Shown piece after piece: positions 1 to 6,474 of a DNA stretch of 17,255 bases. The position numbers and the translations under genes were made by a program. The DNA comes from an uncultured Eubacteriales bacterium. Lineage in GTDB: Bacteria; Bacillota; Clostridia; Christensenellales; CAG-138. Positions within the stretch are counted from its first letter, which is position 1, and every line of letters begins with the position of its first letter. The stretch is from positions 1-17,255 of the forward strand of contig UREK01000036.1 in NCBI GenBank assembly GCA_900546845.1, read 5' to 3'. The notes under the pieces were generated by a model. It did not search any database. It had not been told where the DNA came from and saw only the letters and a list, made by a program, of their open reading frames with translations.

Positions 1-90
1 CGACCATTGCGAACTGTGGGGCCTGGCAGCGCGCAGCGCTGACTGAGGATTGTTTTACCCCCACGCCGGGCCATGCCTGCTTCCGCACGC

Positions 91-117
91 AAAAGGGACG
101 GCATCTGCCGCCCCCTA
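91..117 (-). terminator. Intrinsic terminator of the NlpC/P60 gene
   Basis: Read on the minus strand, about 16 bases after the TAA stop of the wall hydrolase, GGGGCGGC and GCCGTCCC form an 8-bp stem with one G-U pair and the loop AGAT, followed directly by TTTT. This is the expected form and place of a Rho-independent terminator. Bases 1-90 beyond it hold no gene I can support, only a short CAGCGC/GCGCTG hairpin at 27-41. Confidence 0.7.
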
Positions 118-132
118 TGCTATGCGTTTCGC

Positions 133-1848
133 TTAGAAGATCCGATATGCGCAGTAGAAATACTTCTGCCAATAGCTCGTCTCAAAGGAGCGGTGCACGA
201 CTTCCCCATTGCCGGAGGAGGCGTCCACCATCTTGCTGCTGCTCGTGGCGATGCCCACATGCCCCTTGGAGGAGGACATCCGGAACACGATCACGTCGCC
301 CTTGCGGATGTCGCTCATGGAGGAGATCTTCTGGTATTTGGTGACGCTGCGCCAGGTCTTGCTCGTCATGTAGCTCTGCTTCACGCCAGCCTGGTTCAGG
401 CACCAGTACACGAAGCCGGAGCAGTCGAATTTGCTGGGGCCTTTTCCGCCGGTGCGGTACGGGCAGCCGAGCTTGCTGAGCGCGATCTCCACGAACCTGT
501 CCGCAGTGGCGCTGCTGCCGCTGGATGGGCGGCTCGTCGCGGAGGGCGAACTCGTGGAGGACGGGGCGGAGGTTGCCGCGGGCTGATCCGCCGCCGCAGC
601 CTTTGCGCTGCCGGAGCGCAAGGCGGTAAGCGTCTGCCGGCCAACCTTGCCGTCCACCGTGAGGCTGTTGCGCTTCTGGAACGCGCGCACGGCAGATTCC
701 GTGCCGGAACCGAAATAGCCGTCCGCCGAATCGAGGTAGCCGAGCTTCCTGAGCAGCTTCTGCACGCTCCTGACCGTGTCGCCGCTCATGCCGATGGTGA
801 GCGCGTTGGCCTGCGCGTCGGAGGACATGAGCACCGACTTCGTCTGCGGGCCGATGTGCCCGTCCGCGATGAGGCCGTTGAGCTCCTGGAAGAGCTTGAC
901 GGCGGCGAGCGTATCCTTGCCGAAGGTGCCGTCCGGCTCCGTAGTCAGGTAGGCGAGCTTGTAAAGCCGCTGCTGGTATTTGAGCACTTCGTCGCTCTTT
1001 TCGCCGTAGGCGAGGGACTTGGCGACCGCCTCCTCGCTGTAGAGCATTTCACGCGTCTGCATGCCGATCATGCCATCCACATCGAGGCCGTTGCGGTCCT
1101 GGAATTCCTTTACGGCGGCGGCTGTCTCATCCCCGAAATAGCCGGTGGCCTTGTTCATATAATCGAGCTCGACGAGGCGCTTTTGCAGCTCTTCCACGTC
1201 CGTGCCTTCGTCGCCGACAGTGACCATGTAGGGCAGCGCGTCCTCGCGCATCAGGCGGTCGTAGGTTTCCTCGCCGATGTAGCCGTCCACCGTGAGGCCG
1301 TGACGGCGTTGGAAAACCTCGACGGCACCCTTGGTAATGCTGCCGTAATATTCCGTCGGTTCATCGTAATCCATATAGCCGAGCTCCATGAGGCGCTCCT
1401 GCACGGCCATGACCTGTGCGCCGGTCGCGCCCTTGCCGAGGAGGATGGGCGTCGGCGTTGGGATGGGCGTGGCGGTCGGCTGCGGCGTTGGCGCAGGTGC
1501 GGGAGTGTATTGGCCCGCGAGGTCGATATAGCCCATGGGAAGGGCGCTGCCCACCGCTGTCGGGCTTGGGCTTGCTGTGGGGAGGCCATCCTCAGCCGCA
1601 GCCGCAGCCGCGCGTTTGCCGCCCGCCGCGAAGCAGAGCACCGGCACCGCGACGATCACGAGCGCCGTGCAGGCACAGGCTGCGAGCGTGCGCGGTTCCC
1701 GCTGCCGGAGGCTTTGCCCCGTGCGCCGGGCAAGGCCCGCGAAGCCGCCCCTGCGCCGGAAACGGCGTCCTGCAGTGCGCGCGCGGACCACGGCGCGGCC
1801 AAGCCCCCGCAGGGCGGAATTCCATATTTTTTTCAAATTGAATTTCAT
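133..1848 (-). CDS. Membrane-anchored NlpC/P60 peptidoglycan endopeptidase with four PG-binding repeats
   Basis: This is a 571-residue envelope hydrolase predicted to cut peptide stems of peptidoglycan outside the membrane. In order: a basic, Arg-rich cytoplasmic tail (residues 1-53), one hydrophobic segment (about 54-75), a Ser/Pro/Thr linker (about 85-135), four PG_binding_1 repeats (about 137-202, 208-271, 277-341, 348-412) each with a G-x-x-G-x-x-V start and a YFG/VDG core, a second Ser-rich linker (about 413-447), and the NlpC/P60 domain (448-571). The nucleophile Cys476 sits in FDCSGFVYW and the base His530 in GHVGIA. The third catalytic position, 12 residues on, is Asp542 rather than the usual His, Asn or Gln. 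I chose the ATG at 1848, with AGGGTGA 9 bases upstream; a TTG two codons earlier would sit too close to that site. It is monocistronic and divergent from the SPFH gene. The family is clear; the exact bond cut is not. Confidence 0.93.
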   Translation of the reverse strand: MKFNLKKIWNSALRGLGRAVVRARTAGRRFRRRGGFAGLARRTGQSLRQREPRTLAACACTALVIVAVPVLCFAAGGKRAAAAAAEDGLPTASPSPTAVGSALPMGYIDLAGQYTPAPAPTPQPTATPIPTPTPILLGKGATGAQVMAVQERLMELGYMDYDEPTEYYGSITKGAVEVFQRRHGLTVDGYIGEETYDRLMREDALPYMVTVGDEGTDVEELQKRLVELDYMNKATGYFGDETAAAVKEFQDRNGLDVDGMIGMQTREMLYSEEAVAKSLAYGEKSDEVLKYQQRLYKLAYLTTEPDGTFGKDTLAAVKLFQELNGLIADGHIGPQTKSVLMSSDAQANALTIGMSGDTVRSVQKLLRKLGYLDSADGYFGSGTESAVRAFQKRNSLTVDGKVGRQTLTALRSGSAKAAAADQPAATSAPSSTSSPSATSRPSSGSSATADRFVEIALSKLGCPYRTGGKGPSKFDCSGFVYWCLNQAGVKQSYMTSKTWRSVTKYQKISSMSDIRKGDVIVFRMSSSKGHVGIATSSSKMVDASSGNGEVVHRSFETSYWQKYFYCAYRIF

Positions 1849-1914
1849 AAGCAAAAATCACCCTGTCGTCCGAAAGCGGAACGGGATGCACCGCCTACGG
1901 TTGATTGTATTGCC

Positions 1915-1923
1915 ATTATACCA
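1915..1923 (-). promoter_or_regulatory. Extended -10 promoter of the NlpC/P60 gene
   Basis: On the minus strand the sequence TGGTATAAT gives a perfect -10 hexamer with the TGn extension. I see no good -35 at 16-18 bases. The predicted transcript start near 1908 leaves a 5' leader of about 60 bases to the ATG at 1848. Confidence 0.65.
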
Positions 1924-2035
1924 TAACGCCGCGCGGAATTGGTTTGAATATTCGGTAAACAAGGCTGGGATTTGCCGTCAGGCCATGTTTTTCGCATATT
2001 TTTCACAAACGCTGGCTTCCCTGTGTACCGAAAAA

Positions 2036-2044
2036 TGGTATAAT
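2036..2044 (+). promoter_or_regulatory. Extended -10 promoter of the SPFH gene
   Basis: TGGTATAAT is a perfect extended -10; the -35 region (TTCCCT at 2017-2022, 16-base spacer) is weak. The 11-mer ATGGTATAATG here is identical to the one in the divergent NlpC promoter about 120 bases away. Predicted start is near 2051, giving a leader of about 73 bases to the ATG at 2124. Confidence 0.65.
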
Positions 2045-2123
2045 GATGCGTAACGGGGCGGCGGTTTTCCGGACAAGCCCTGGAAAGCGGAAAAATCTCC
2101 GCAATTTGGAAGGAGTTCAAAAC

Positions 2124-3011
2124 ATGTTTCGCAACAAGCAGGGCAATATTTCCGTCCCCAAAATCGTCCTCACGGCCTTGGCGGCTATCCTGGTGCTCTC
2201 GATCGTGTTCGGGAGCTTCGTGGTGATCCCCGCGGGGCATACGGGCGTGGTCGTCACCCTTGGGCGGGTGAGCGATACCGTGCTGCAGGAGGGCATCCAC
2301 TTCAAGATCCCCTTCGCGCAGGAGATCGTGCAGATCGACAACCGCATCGTGAAGCTCGAGGTCAGCACCGAGGCGTTCAGCAAGGACTTGCAGACCGTTT
2401 CCACCGTGCTCGCGGTGAATTACCGCATCTCGAAGAACATGAGCTACTCCATCTACAAAGAAGTTGGCGCGGCGTTTGAAGAAGTGCTCGTTTCCCCGGC
2501 GGTGAACGAAGCGCTCAAGGCCGTTGTCGCCCAATACACGGCGAGCGACCTCGTGGCGAGCCGCAGCGAGGTGAGCGTGGAGCTTGACACGGAGCTCAAC
2601 ACCAAGCTCAACGCCCGCGGCATTTACATTGAGGACCTCAACATCATTGACTGGGACTTCTCGGAAGAATACATTGCGGCCGTGGAAGCCAAGCAGGTCG
2701 CGGAACAGACGCTCATCAAGACCCGCACGGAGCAGGAGCAGCAGATCGTCATCGCGGAGGCGGAGGCGCAGAAGCAGGTTATCGCCGCAAACGCAGAGGC
2801 GGAGAGTGCGCTCATCGCCGCGGAGGCGGAGGCCAAGCGCATCCAGATGGAAGCGGAAGCGCAGGCGGAAGCGAACCGCATCCTGGCCGCATCCGTGACG
2901 GACGAGCTCGTCCAATACCAAACCATCGTGAAGTGGGACGGCCAGCTCCCGCAGGTGACGATGGGAGAAGGCGCCGGGGCCCCGCTCATTGGCGTGACGC
3001 TTCCGGAATAA
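2124..3011 (+). CDS. Prohibitin-like SPFH domain membrane protein
   Basis: This 295-residue protein has a single N-terminal membrane segment (about 12-34), an SPFH/Band 7 domain (about 35-200) starting IPAGHTGVVVTLGRV, and a long Ala/Glu-rich coiled coil (about 183-256). It ends in a conserved prohibitin-like tail with KWDGQLPQV. Such proteins form large membrane scaffolds that organise microdomains or regulate membrane proteases. The start is the ATG at 2124, preceded by AAGGAG with an 8-base spacer; the frame stays open to a GTG/ATG-free region near 2043, but that would lie inside the promoter. No NfeD-type partner gene is adjacent, so it appears to be a single-gene unit. Repeat copy A begins 19 bases after its TAA. 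Family assignment is firm; the client proteins are unknown. Confidence 0.92.
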   Translation: MFRNKQGNISVPKIVLTALAAILVLSIVFGSFVVIPAGHTGVVVTLGRVSDTVLQEGIHFKIPFAQEIVQIDNRIVKLEVSTEAFSKDLQTVSTVLAVNYRISKNMSYSIYKEVGAAFEEVLVSPAVNEALKAVVAQYTASDLVASRSEVSVELDTELNTKLNARGIYIEDLNIIDWDFSEEYIAAVEAKQVAEQTLIKTRTEQEQQIVIAEAEAQKQVIAANAEAESALIAAEAEAKRIQMEAEAQAEANRILAASVTDELVQYQTIVKWDGQLPQVTMGEGAGAPLIGVTLPE

Positions 3012-3030
3012 AACTGAAACCGAAACGTGC

Positions 3031-3273
3031 AGGGGCGGCCTTGGCCGCCCCTCAGCTTGTCGAAAAAGTCTCTCCGGGATTGTCAAGGGCCGCAGCCCTT
3101 GACTTTCCATCGCGAGCAGCGACCTGTGCGGTGCGAGCGCAAAGCCTTGCGCCGCAAGGCTTTCTTTACATGGAGCGCTGGCCGCGCCATCGGCGCAAGC
3201 GCGACATGGATCCCTCGATAAAGTGGCATCTGCCACTTTATCGACAGCCTGAGGGGCGGCCAAGGCCGCCCCT
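3031..3273. repeat. Dispersed palindromic repeat, copy A (MITE/REP-like)
   Basis: A 243-base non-coding element bounded by terminal inverted repeats. The outer 38 bases at 3032-3069 and 3235-3272 match in inverted orientation at 35 positions. Each end is itself a self-complementary hairpin built from GGGGCGGCC and GGCCGCCCC. Inside are further perfect stems: TCAAGGGC/GCCCTTGA at 3089-3108, AAAGCCTTGC/GCAAGGCTTT at 3141-3163, and a 13-bp stem starting CGATAAAGTGGCA near 3216-3243. Bases 3053-3185 recur at 14136-14268 with 7 differences in 133. It starts 19 bases after the SPFH stop and the right end is followed by TTTTG, so its ends may also stop transcription. No clear target-site duplication flanks it. 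Confidence 0.85.
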
Positions 3274-3344
3274 TTTGTTCGTTCGATTTAAGGGAAACAT
3301 TCGACGCGCACCGGATTTATGCCCAATCCGGAAAAACGCGCGGC

Positions 3345-3578
3345 TCAAACTTCTTCCTTTTCCGGCGGAACGAATTCGAGCAAATCCCCGATTTCGCATT
3401 GCAATACCGTGCAAAGCCGGACTAACACGTCGGTATCCAACCGCGTGATGGTGTTGTTGCAGTAATGGTTGATTTGCGTGCGCTGCATTTCAGCCCTGTG
3501 GCTCAGCTTGTTTTTGCTGATGCCGTTCTTTTGAATCAGCTCATTCAGCTTGATGACGATCTTCCCATATTCTTCCAT
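3345..3578 (-). CDS. Small XRE-type (HTH_26-like) DNA-binding protein
   Basis: A 77-residue protein made almost entirely of one Cro/CI-type helix-turn-helix domain. The pattern KLNELIQKNGISKNKLSHRAEM then TQINHYCNNTITRLD and LVRLCTVLQCEIGDLLEFVP fits the short single-domain regulators of the HTH_26 group. The ATG at 3578 is preceded by AGGAG with a 5-base spacer; a TTG seven codons upstream lacks this. It lies divergent from the 92-residue gene at 3768 with an AT-rich promoter island between, which suggests that it controls itself, its neighbour, or both. Downstream, a weak CCGGATT/AATCCGG hairpin (3311-3331) has no U-tract on this strand. Confidence 0.8.
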   Translation of the reverse strand: MEEYGKIVIKLNELIQKNGISKNKLSHRAEMQRTQINHYCNNTITRLDTDVLVRLCTVLQCEIGDLLEFVPPEKEEV

Positions 3579-3658
3579 TTCAACTCCTGGTACACCCAAT
3601 CTCTTCCGGGAATTCAGAGCCGGAACCCATTTTTGAATGCAGGCTTCTGAAATTCATG

Positions 3659-3698
3659 TTGACATATATAGTATATACTTGCTAGAATCGCTTTATAA
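3659..3698. promoter_or_regulatory. Overlapping divergent promoters between the small XRE gene and the 92-residue gene
   Basis: On the plus strand, a perfect -35 TTGACA (3659-3664) and TAGAAT (3683-3688), 18 bases apart with TGC before the -10, make the most consensus-like promoter in the window. Its start would be near 3695. On the minus strand, TTATAA (3693-3698) and TATACT (3670-3675), 17 bases apart, could drive the XRE gene. The two overlap almost completely. The perfect palindrome GTATATAC at 3671-3678 lies between both sets of elements and is a candidate operator. The plus promoter is well supported; the minus one and the operator are inference. Confidence 0.6.
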
Positions 3699-3767
3699 GC
3701 TGAAATAAAACAGATTAGATTAAATAGAGTAGACTTATTACACAATATATGGAAGGGCGGAGCGGAG

Positions 3768-4046
3768 ATGGAACCGAACAAAAAGCTCATCGAACAGGCG
3801 CTTATGGACGCCGCGATGCGCAGGGGCGTCCCAGTGGAAACGATCTTGCGCGAGATCGAAGCCGATATACTTGCCGCGGCGCGGAGCAGCCCGGAAGCGG
3901 AAGCCCGGTGGGCCGCGATCCCGCGCGCGGGCGCGCTGCCCACAGCGGAGGAGTTCCTTTGCCACCTTTCCGCCGTCCTGTCCGAAGCGTTTGAGCCGGA
4001 TGTTTCGGAATGTGTCCGGTCCGCCGGAAGGACGCAGCCGGAATGA
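3768..4046 (+). CDS. Small helical protein of unknown function
   Basis: A 92-residue soluble protein with no membrane segment and no catalytic motif. The pattern ALMDAAMRRGVPVETILREIEADI, then PEAEARWAAIPRAGALPTAEEFL, resembles small proteins common in gut Clostridia that databases sometimes label 'Spo0A C-terminal domain'; this comes from memory and I cannot confirm it. The conserved-looking core is W-x-x-I-P-x-x-G-x-x-P-T-x-E-E. The ATG at 3768 follows a purine-rich AAGGGCGG. It has a strong promoter of its own, is divergent from a small XRE regulator and convergent with the MATE gene, 34 bases away. I do not assign a function. A toxin-antitoxin pairing with the XRE gene is unlikely because the two are divergent. 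Confidence 0.7.
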   Translation: MEPNKKLIEQALMDAAMRRGVPVETILREIEADILAAARSSPEAEARWAAIPRAGALPTAEEFLCHLSAVLSEAFEPDVSECVRSAGRTQPE

Positions 4047-4080
4047 ACGGGCCACGCCGCTTTTGCATGGGGCGCTTGTT

Positions 4081-5448
4081 TTAGCCGCCCGGCTCCAGCT
4101 TTGCAAGCGCCTGTTTGAACTGCTTTGCGAAGAGCATCGCCGTCACGCTTACGGCGATGAGATCCGCAACGGGCTCCGCGAGGTACACGGCCATCGCCTG
4201 ATCCGCAAAGAACTGCGGCAGGATGTAGATGAGCGGGATGAGCAGGATCAGCTTGCGCAGGCAGGCGAGAAACAGCGATGTCTTCGCGTTGCCGATGGCA
4301 ATGAACGTCTGCTGGCAGGCGATCTGTACGCCAAAGATGAGCGTGACCGCCATGTAGATACGCAGCGCCCAGACGGTGTATTCAATGAGCGCAGGATCCG
4401 GCGTGAACATGCCCGCGAACGCCTGCGGCACGAGCATCACTGCGAGCCAGAGCGCAGCAGAATACGCGATGCAGCACTTGAGCAGCAGGAAGAAGCCCGC
4501 CTTCACGCGATCCCGATTGCGCGCGCCGAAATTATAGCTGATGATGGGCTGCGCGCCCTGTGTCAGCCCATGCAGCGGGAGCATCGCAAACTGCATGACG
4601 CTCGAAAGGATGGTCATCGCGCCGACGGCGAGGTCGCCTCCGTAATTGCGCAGGGAGGTGTTGAAGCAGATGTTCAGCACGCTTTCCGTGGATTGCATAA
4701 TAAACGGCGCAAGGCCGAGCGCCACGCAGGGAAGGATCAGCTTCGCATGGAGGCGCATGTTCCGCGCCTTGATGCGCAGCGTCGTGCGTTTGCCGCACAG
4801 GAACGACAGCACCCATACGGCGGAGACCGCTTGGGAAAGGATCGTCGCCAAGGCAGCGCCGCGCACGCCCATGTTCAGACCAAAAATGAACACGGGATCG
4901 AGCACGATGTTGCAGACCGCGCCAATGAGCACCGTGAACATGCTGATCTTTGCATAGCCTTGGGCGGTGATGAATGCGTTGAGGCCGAGCGCGAGCTGCA
5001 CAAACACGGTGCCAAGGGCGTAAATGCCCAGGTACTCGCTCGCGTATTGGATGGTGTTTTCCGTTGCGCCGAAAGCGAACAGCAGCTCCTCCCGGAAGAT
5101 GGTGAACACGGGTGTGAGCACGGCTGCGACGAGCAGCAGCAGCGTAAAGCTGTTGCCGAGGATGCGCTCCGCGTCTTCATAGTTCCCCTCCCCCATGCGG
5201 ATGGAAGCGCGCGGGGCGGCGCCCATGCTCACGAGCGCCGCGAACGCCGCGACGAGCATGATGACTGGCATGCAGACGCCCATGCCAGTCAGCGCAAGGG
5301 AGCCGGTATCCGGGATGTGTCCAATATAAATACGGTCCACCAGGTTGTAAAGCATGTTCACAAGCTGCGCCGTCACCGCGGGCAGCGCCAAGCGGAAGAG
5401 CAGCTTACTGATCCGTTCCGTGCCGAGGAAAGTGTTGTCGTTTTGCAT
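4081..5448 (-). CDS. MATE family multidrug/cation antiporter
   Basis: A 455-residue integral membrane protein with about 12 hydrophobic segments, the normal length for MATE transporters, which export drugs or cationic metabolites using Na+ or H+ gradients. Family signs are the N-terminal LLFRLALPAVTAQLVNMLYN followed by VDRIYIGHI, the half-repeat around ITAQGYAKISM, and the second-half GLTQGAQPIISYNFGAR segment. It resembles the MepA/NorM-like clade of Firmicutes. I chose the ATG at 5448; AAGGAG lies 12 bases upstream, slightly far but the only good site. It begins 23 bases after the marR stop, so the two genes form an operon and MarR probably controls export. The substrate cannot be read from the sequence. 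Confidence 0.93.
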   Translation of the reverse strand: MQNDNTFLGTERISKLLFRLALPAVTAQLVNMLYNLVDRIYIGHIPDTGSLALTGMGVCMPVIMLVAAFAALVSMGAAPRASIRMGEGNYEDAERILGNSFTLLLLVAAVLTPVFTIFREELLFAFGATENTIQYASEYLGIYALGTVFVQLALGLNAFITAQGYAKISMFTVLIGAVCNIVLDPVFIFGLNMGVRGAALATILSQAVSAVWVLSFLCGKRTTLRIKARNMRLHAKLILPCVALGLAPFIMQSTESVLNICFNTSLRNYGGDLAVGAMTILSSVMQFAMLPLHGLTQGAQPIISYNFGARNRDRVKAGFFLLLKCCIAYSAALWLAVMLVPQAFAGMFTPDPALIEYTVWALRIYMAVTLIFGVQIACQQTFIAIGNAKTSLFLACLRKLILLIPLIYILPQFFADQAMAVYLAEPVADLIAVSVTAMLFAKQFKQALAKLEPGG

Positions 5449-5471
5449 GAAAGCCAGATGCTCCTTATAAA

Positions 5472-5891
5472 TTAAACGTTTTTTGAAATATGCAGAAGAA
5501 GCCGCCGCAGCTCCGCGCATTCCGCCTCGCTCAACCCGCGGAACAGGCGCTCGAAGAAAGCACGCTGCATGGCTTGTGCATCCGCAATGATGGGCGCGGC
5601 GGCAGGGAGCGTGCGTAGCCGAATGCGCCGCTTGTCCTGCGCGTCCGGCGCACAGGCGATGAGCCCCTTTGCGAGGAGCGTCTCCACGGATGCGGAGACA
5701 TGGGACTTGGCGATCATCCGCACCGCAACGATGTCCTTTGCCGTATCGTAGTCCGGATTATTCGCCAAGAATAGCAGGATATCCGCTTCCAGCCGGGTAA
5801 TGCCGTGCTTGGCGCAAACGGCAAGCTCCATGCGTGCATAGCGTTTGCCCAGCCGCTGCCAAGCGAGCAGCATTTCGGCAGGTGCGTTCAT
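5472..5891 (-). CDS. MarR family transcriptional regulator
   Basis: A 139-residue winged-helix regulator. The recognition region runs through ITRLEADILLFLANNP and MIAKSHVSASVETLLAKGLI, and the wing carries the signature DAQDKRRIRL. MarR proteins bind DNA as dimers and usually let go when a small toxic compound binds. The ATG at 5891 has AAAGGAG 9 bases upstream; the longer open frame to 6005 runs into the promoter and is discarded. First gene of the operon with the MATE transporter, whose expression it most likely represses, along with its own. Confidence 0.92.
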   Translation of the reverse strand: MNAPAEMLLAWQRLGKRYARMELAVCAKHGITRLEADILLFLANNPDYDTAKDIVAVRMIAKSHVSASVETLLAKGLIACAPDAQDKRRIRLRTLPAAAPIIADAQAMQRAFFERLFRGLSEAECAELRRLLLHISKNV

Positions 5892-5914
5892 ATGCGGGCG
5901 CTCCTTTCCAAAAT

Positions 5915-5959
5915 AGTTCTTTACCGAACTGATTATACCGCCGTCCCATAAAAAAGCAA
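5915..5959 (-). promoter_or_regulatory. marR-MATE promoter with candidate MarR operator
   Basis: On the minus strand TTGCTT (5954-5959) and a perfect TATAAT (5932-5937) are 16 bases apart. The predicted start, near 5925, lies inside the inverted repeat AGTTC-N6-GAACT (5915-5930). That placement would block transcription when occupied, as expected for autorepression by the adjacent MarR protein. The promoter is seen in sequence; operator function is inference. Confidence 0.6.
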
Positions 5960-5989
5960 GCGTTAAAACAAAAAAAGCAGAATTCCATC

Positions 5990-6018
5990 TTGCAATTTCG
6001 TGCAAATTGATGTATCAT
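5990..6018 (+). promoter_or_regulatory. tRNA-Ala promoter
   Basis: TTGCAA (5990-5995) and TATCAT (6013-6018) are 17 bases apart, with the predicted start near 6025, about 24 bases before the mature tRNA. Both hexamers depart from consensus, but the spacing and place fit. Confidence 0.55.
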
Positions 6019-6048
6019 ATTCCATGCTGTGAAGCGAACCACATCTGT

Positions 6049-6124
6049 GGGGATATAGCTCAGTTGGTAGAGCGCTGCGTTCGCAATGCAGAAGTCAGGG
6101 GTTCGAGTCCCCTTATCTCCACCA
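6049..6124 (+). tRNA. tRNA-Ala, anticodon CGC
   Basis: A complete 76-base tRNA with encoded CCA. The acceptor stem is GGGGATA/TATCTCC, and pair 3-70 is G-U, the identity element read by alanyl-tRNA synthetase. The D arm is GCTC-AGTTGGTA-GAGC. The anticodon arm is CTGCG-TTCGCAA-TGCAG, reading CGC for the codon GCG, and the T arm is AGGGG-TTCGAGT-CCCCT. A CGC isoacceptor fits a high-GC genome that uses GCG often. It stands alone, with its own promoter and terminator. Confidence 0.97.
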
Positions 6125-6128
6125 CAAT

Positions 6129-6163
6129 AAAACGCCTGAAACTCTAGGGTTTCGGGCGTTTTT
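6129..6163 (+). terminator. Intrinsic terminator of tRNA-Ala
   Basis: ACGCCTGAAAC and GTTTCGGGCGT form an 11-bp stem with one G-U pair, followed by a run of T. It begins a few bases after the CCA end. Confidence 0.85.
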
Positions 6164-6427
6164 GCATATGCCAGGTACGCACAAAAGCACATGGTTGAAA
6201 TTTTTTAGAGAAAATCGTCTTCTGGGAGCAAAACCCGATTTTTGTTCAAAGAAAATACCCGCGCGCTGGCTTTCCCCGCCTTTTCCTCCATCTGATAGAA
6301 AAGCGGCCCAAAAATGCGTGCGGGGCGCTCCCTCAGACCCATAACATTGCTTTTGCTGCCCAATCAATCACCAAGCACGCAGGCAAATATACAAACCTCC
6401 ATAAGGTGGAAAATGTTTTTTCAACAG
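6164..6427. other. Gene-free intergenic stretch
   Basis: About 264 bases, more AT-rich than the flanks. Open frames of 60-84 codons cross it on both strands, but none has a ribosome site, and the minus-strand ones run into the tRNA terminator or the tRNA antisense. I see no RNA gene or promoter pair that I would defend. It may be a decayed gene remnant. Confidence 0.6.
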
Positions 6428-6467
6428 CCGGGAGGGCCGCTCTGCGCAGAGCGGCCCTCCCGGTTTT
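6428..6467. terminator. 36-bp perfect palindrome downstream of the M32 carboxypeptidase gene
   Basis: Bases 6428-6463 are perfectly self-complementary (18-bp arms, CCGGGAGGGCCGC outward, TGC/GCA at the centre). They lie 11 bases beyond the stop of the minus-strand carboxypeptidase gene, where a terminator is expected. The U-tract (TTTT, 6464-6467) is on the plus-strand side, however, so on the minus strand it lacks the usual tail. Confidence 0.6.
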
Positions 6468-6474
6468 CGGGCGC

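Noticed and set aside
73..1926. Long plus-strand open frame (617 codons) opposite the NlpC/P60 gene
   Set aside because: It is antisense to a clear family protein; GC-rich codons suppress stops on the other strand. No ribosome site and no recognisable domain.
1845..3263. 472-codon minus-strand frame crossing the SPFH gene and repeat A
   Set aside because: It is antisense to SPFH and begins inside the repeat; the repeat changes between copies do not follow codon positions.
3345..4046. Toxin-antitoxin pair formed by the XRE protein and the 92-residue protein
   Set aside because: The genes are divergent and not cotranscribed, and the larger protein shows no toxin motif.
3871..5475. Long plus-strand open frame opposite the MATE gene
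   Set aside because: Shadow of the transporter with His/Arg/Asp-rich low-complexity composition; similar shadows lie opposite serS, argS and hydA.
5758..6192. Minus-strand frame through the tRNA gene
   Set aside because: The segment GTRTPDFCIANAALYQL is the well-known false translation of tRNA antisense.
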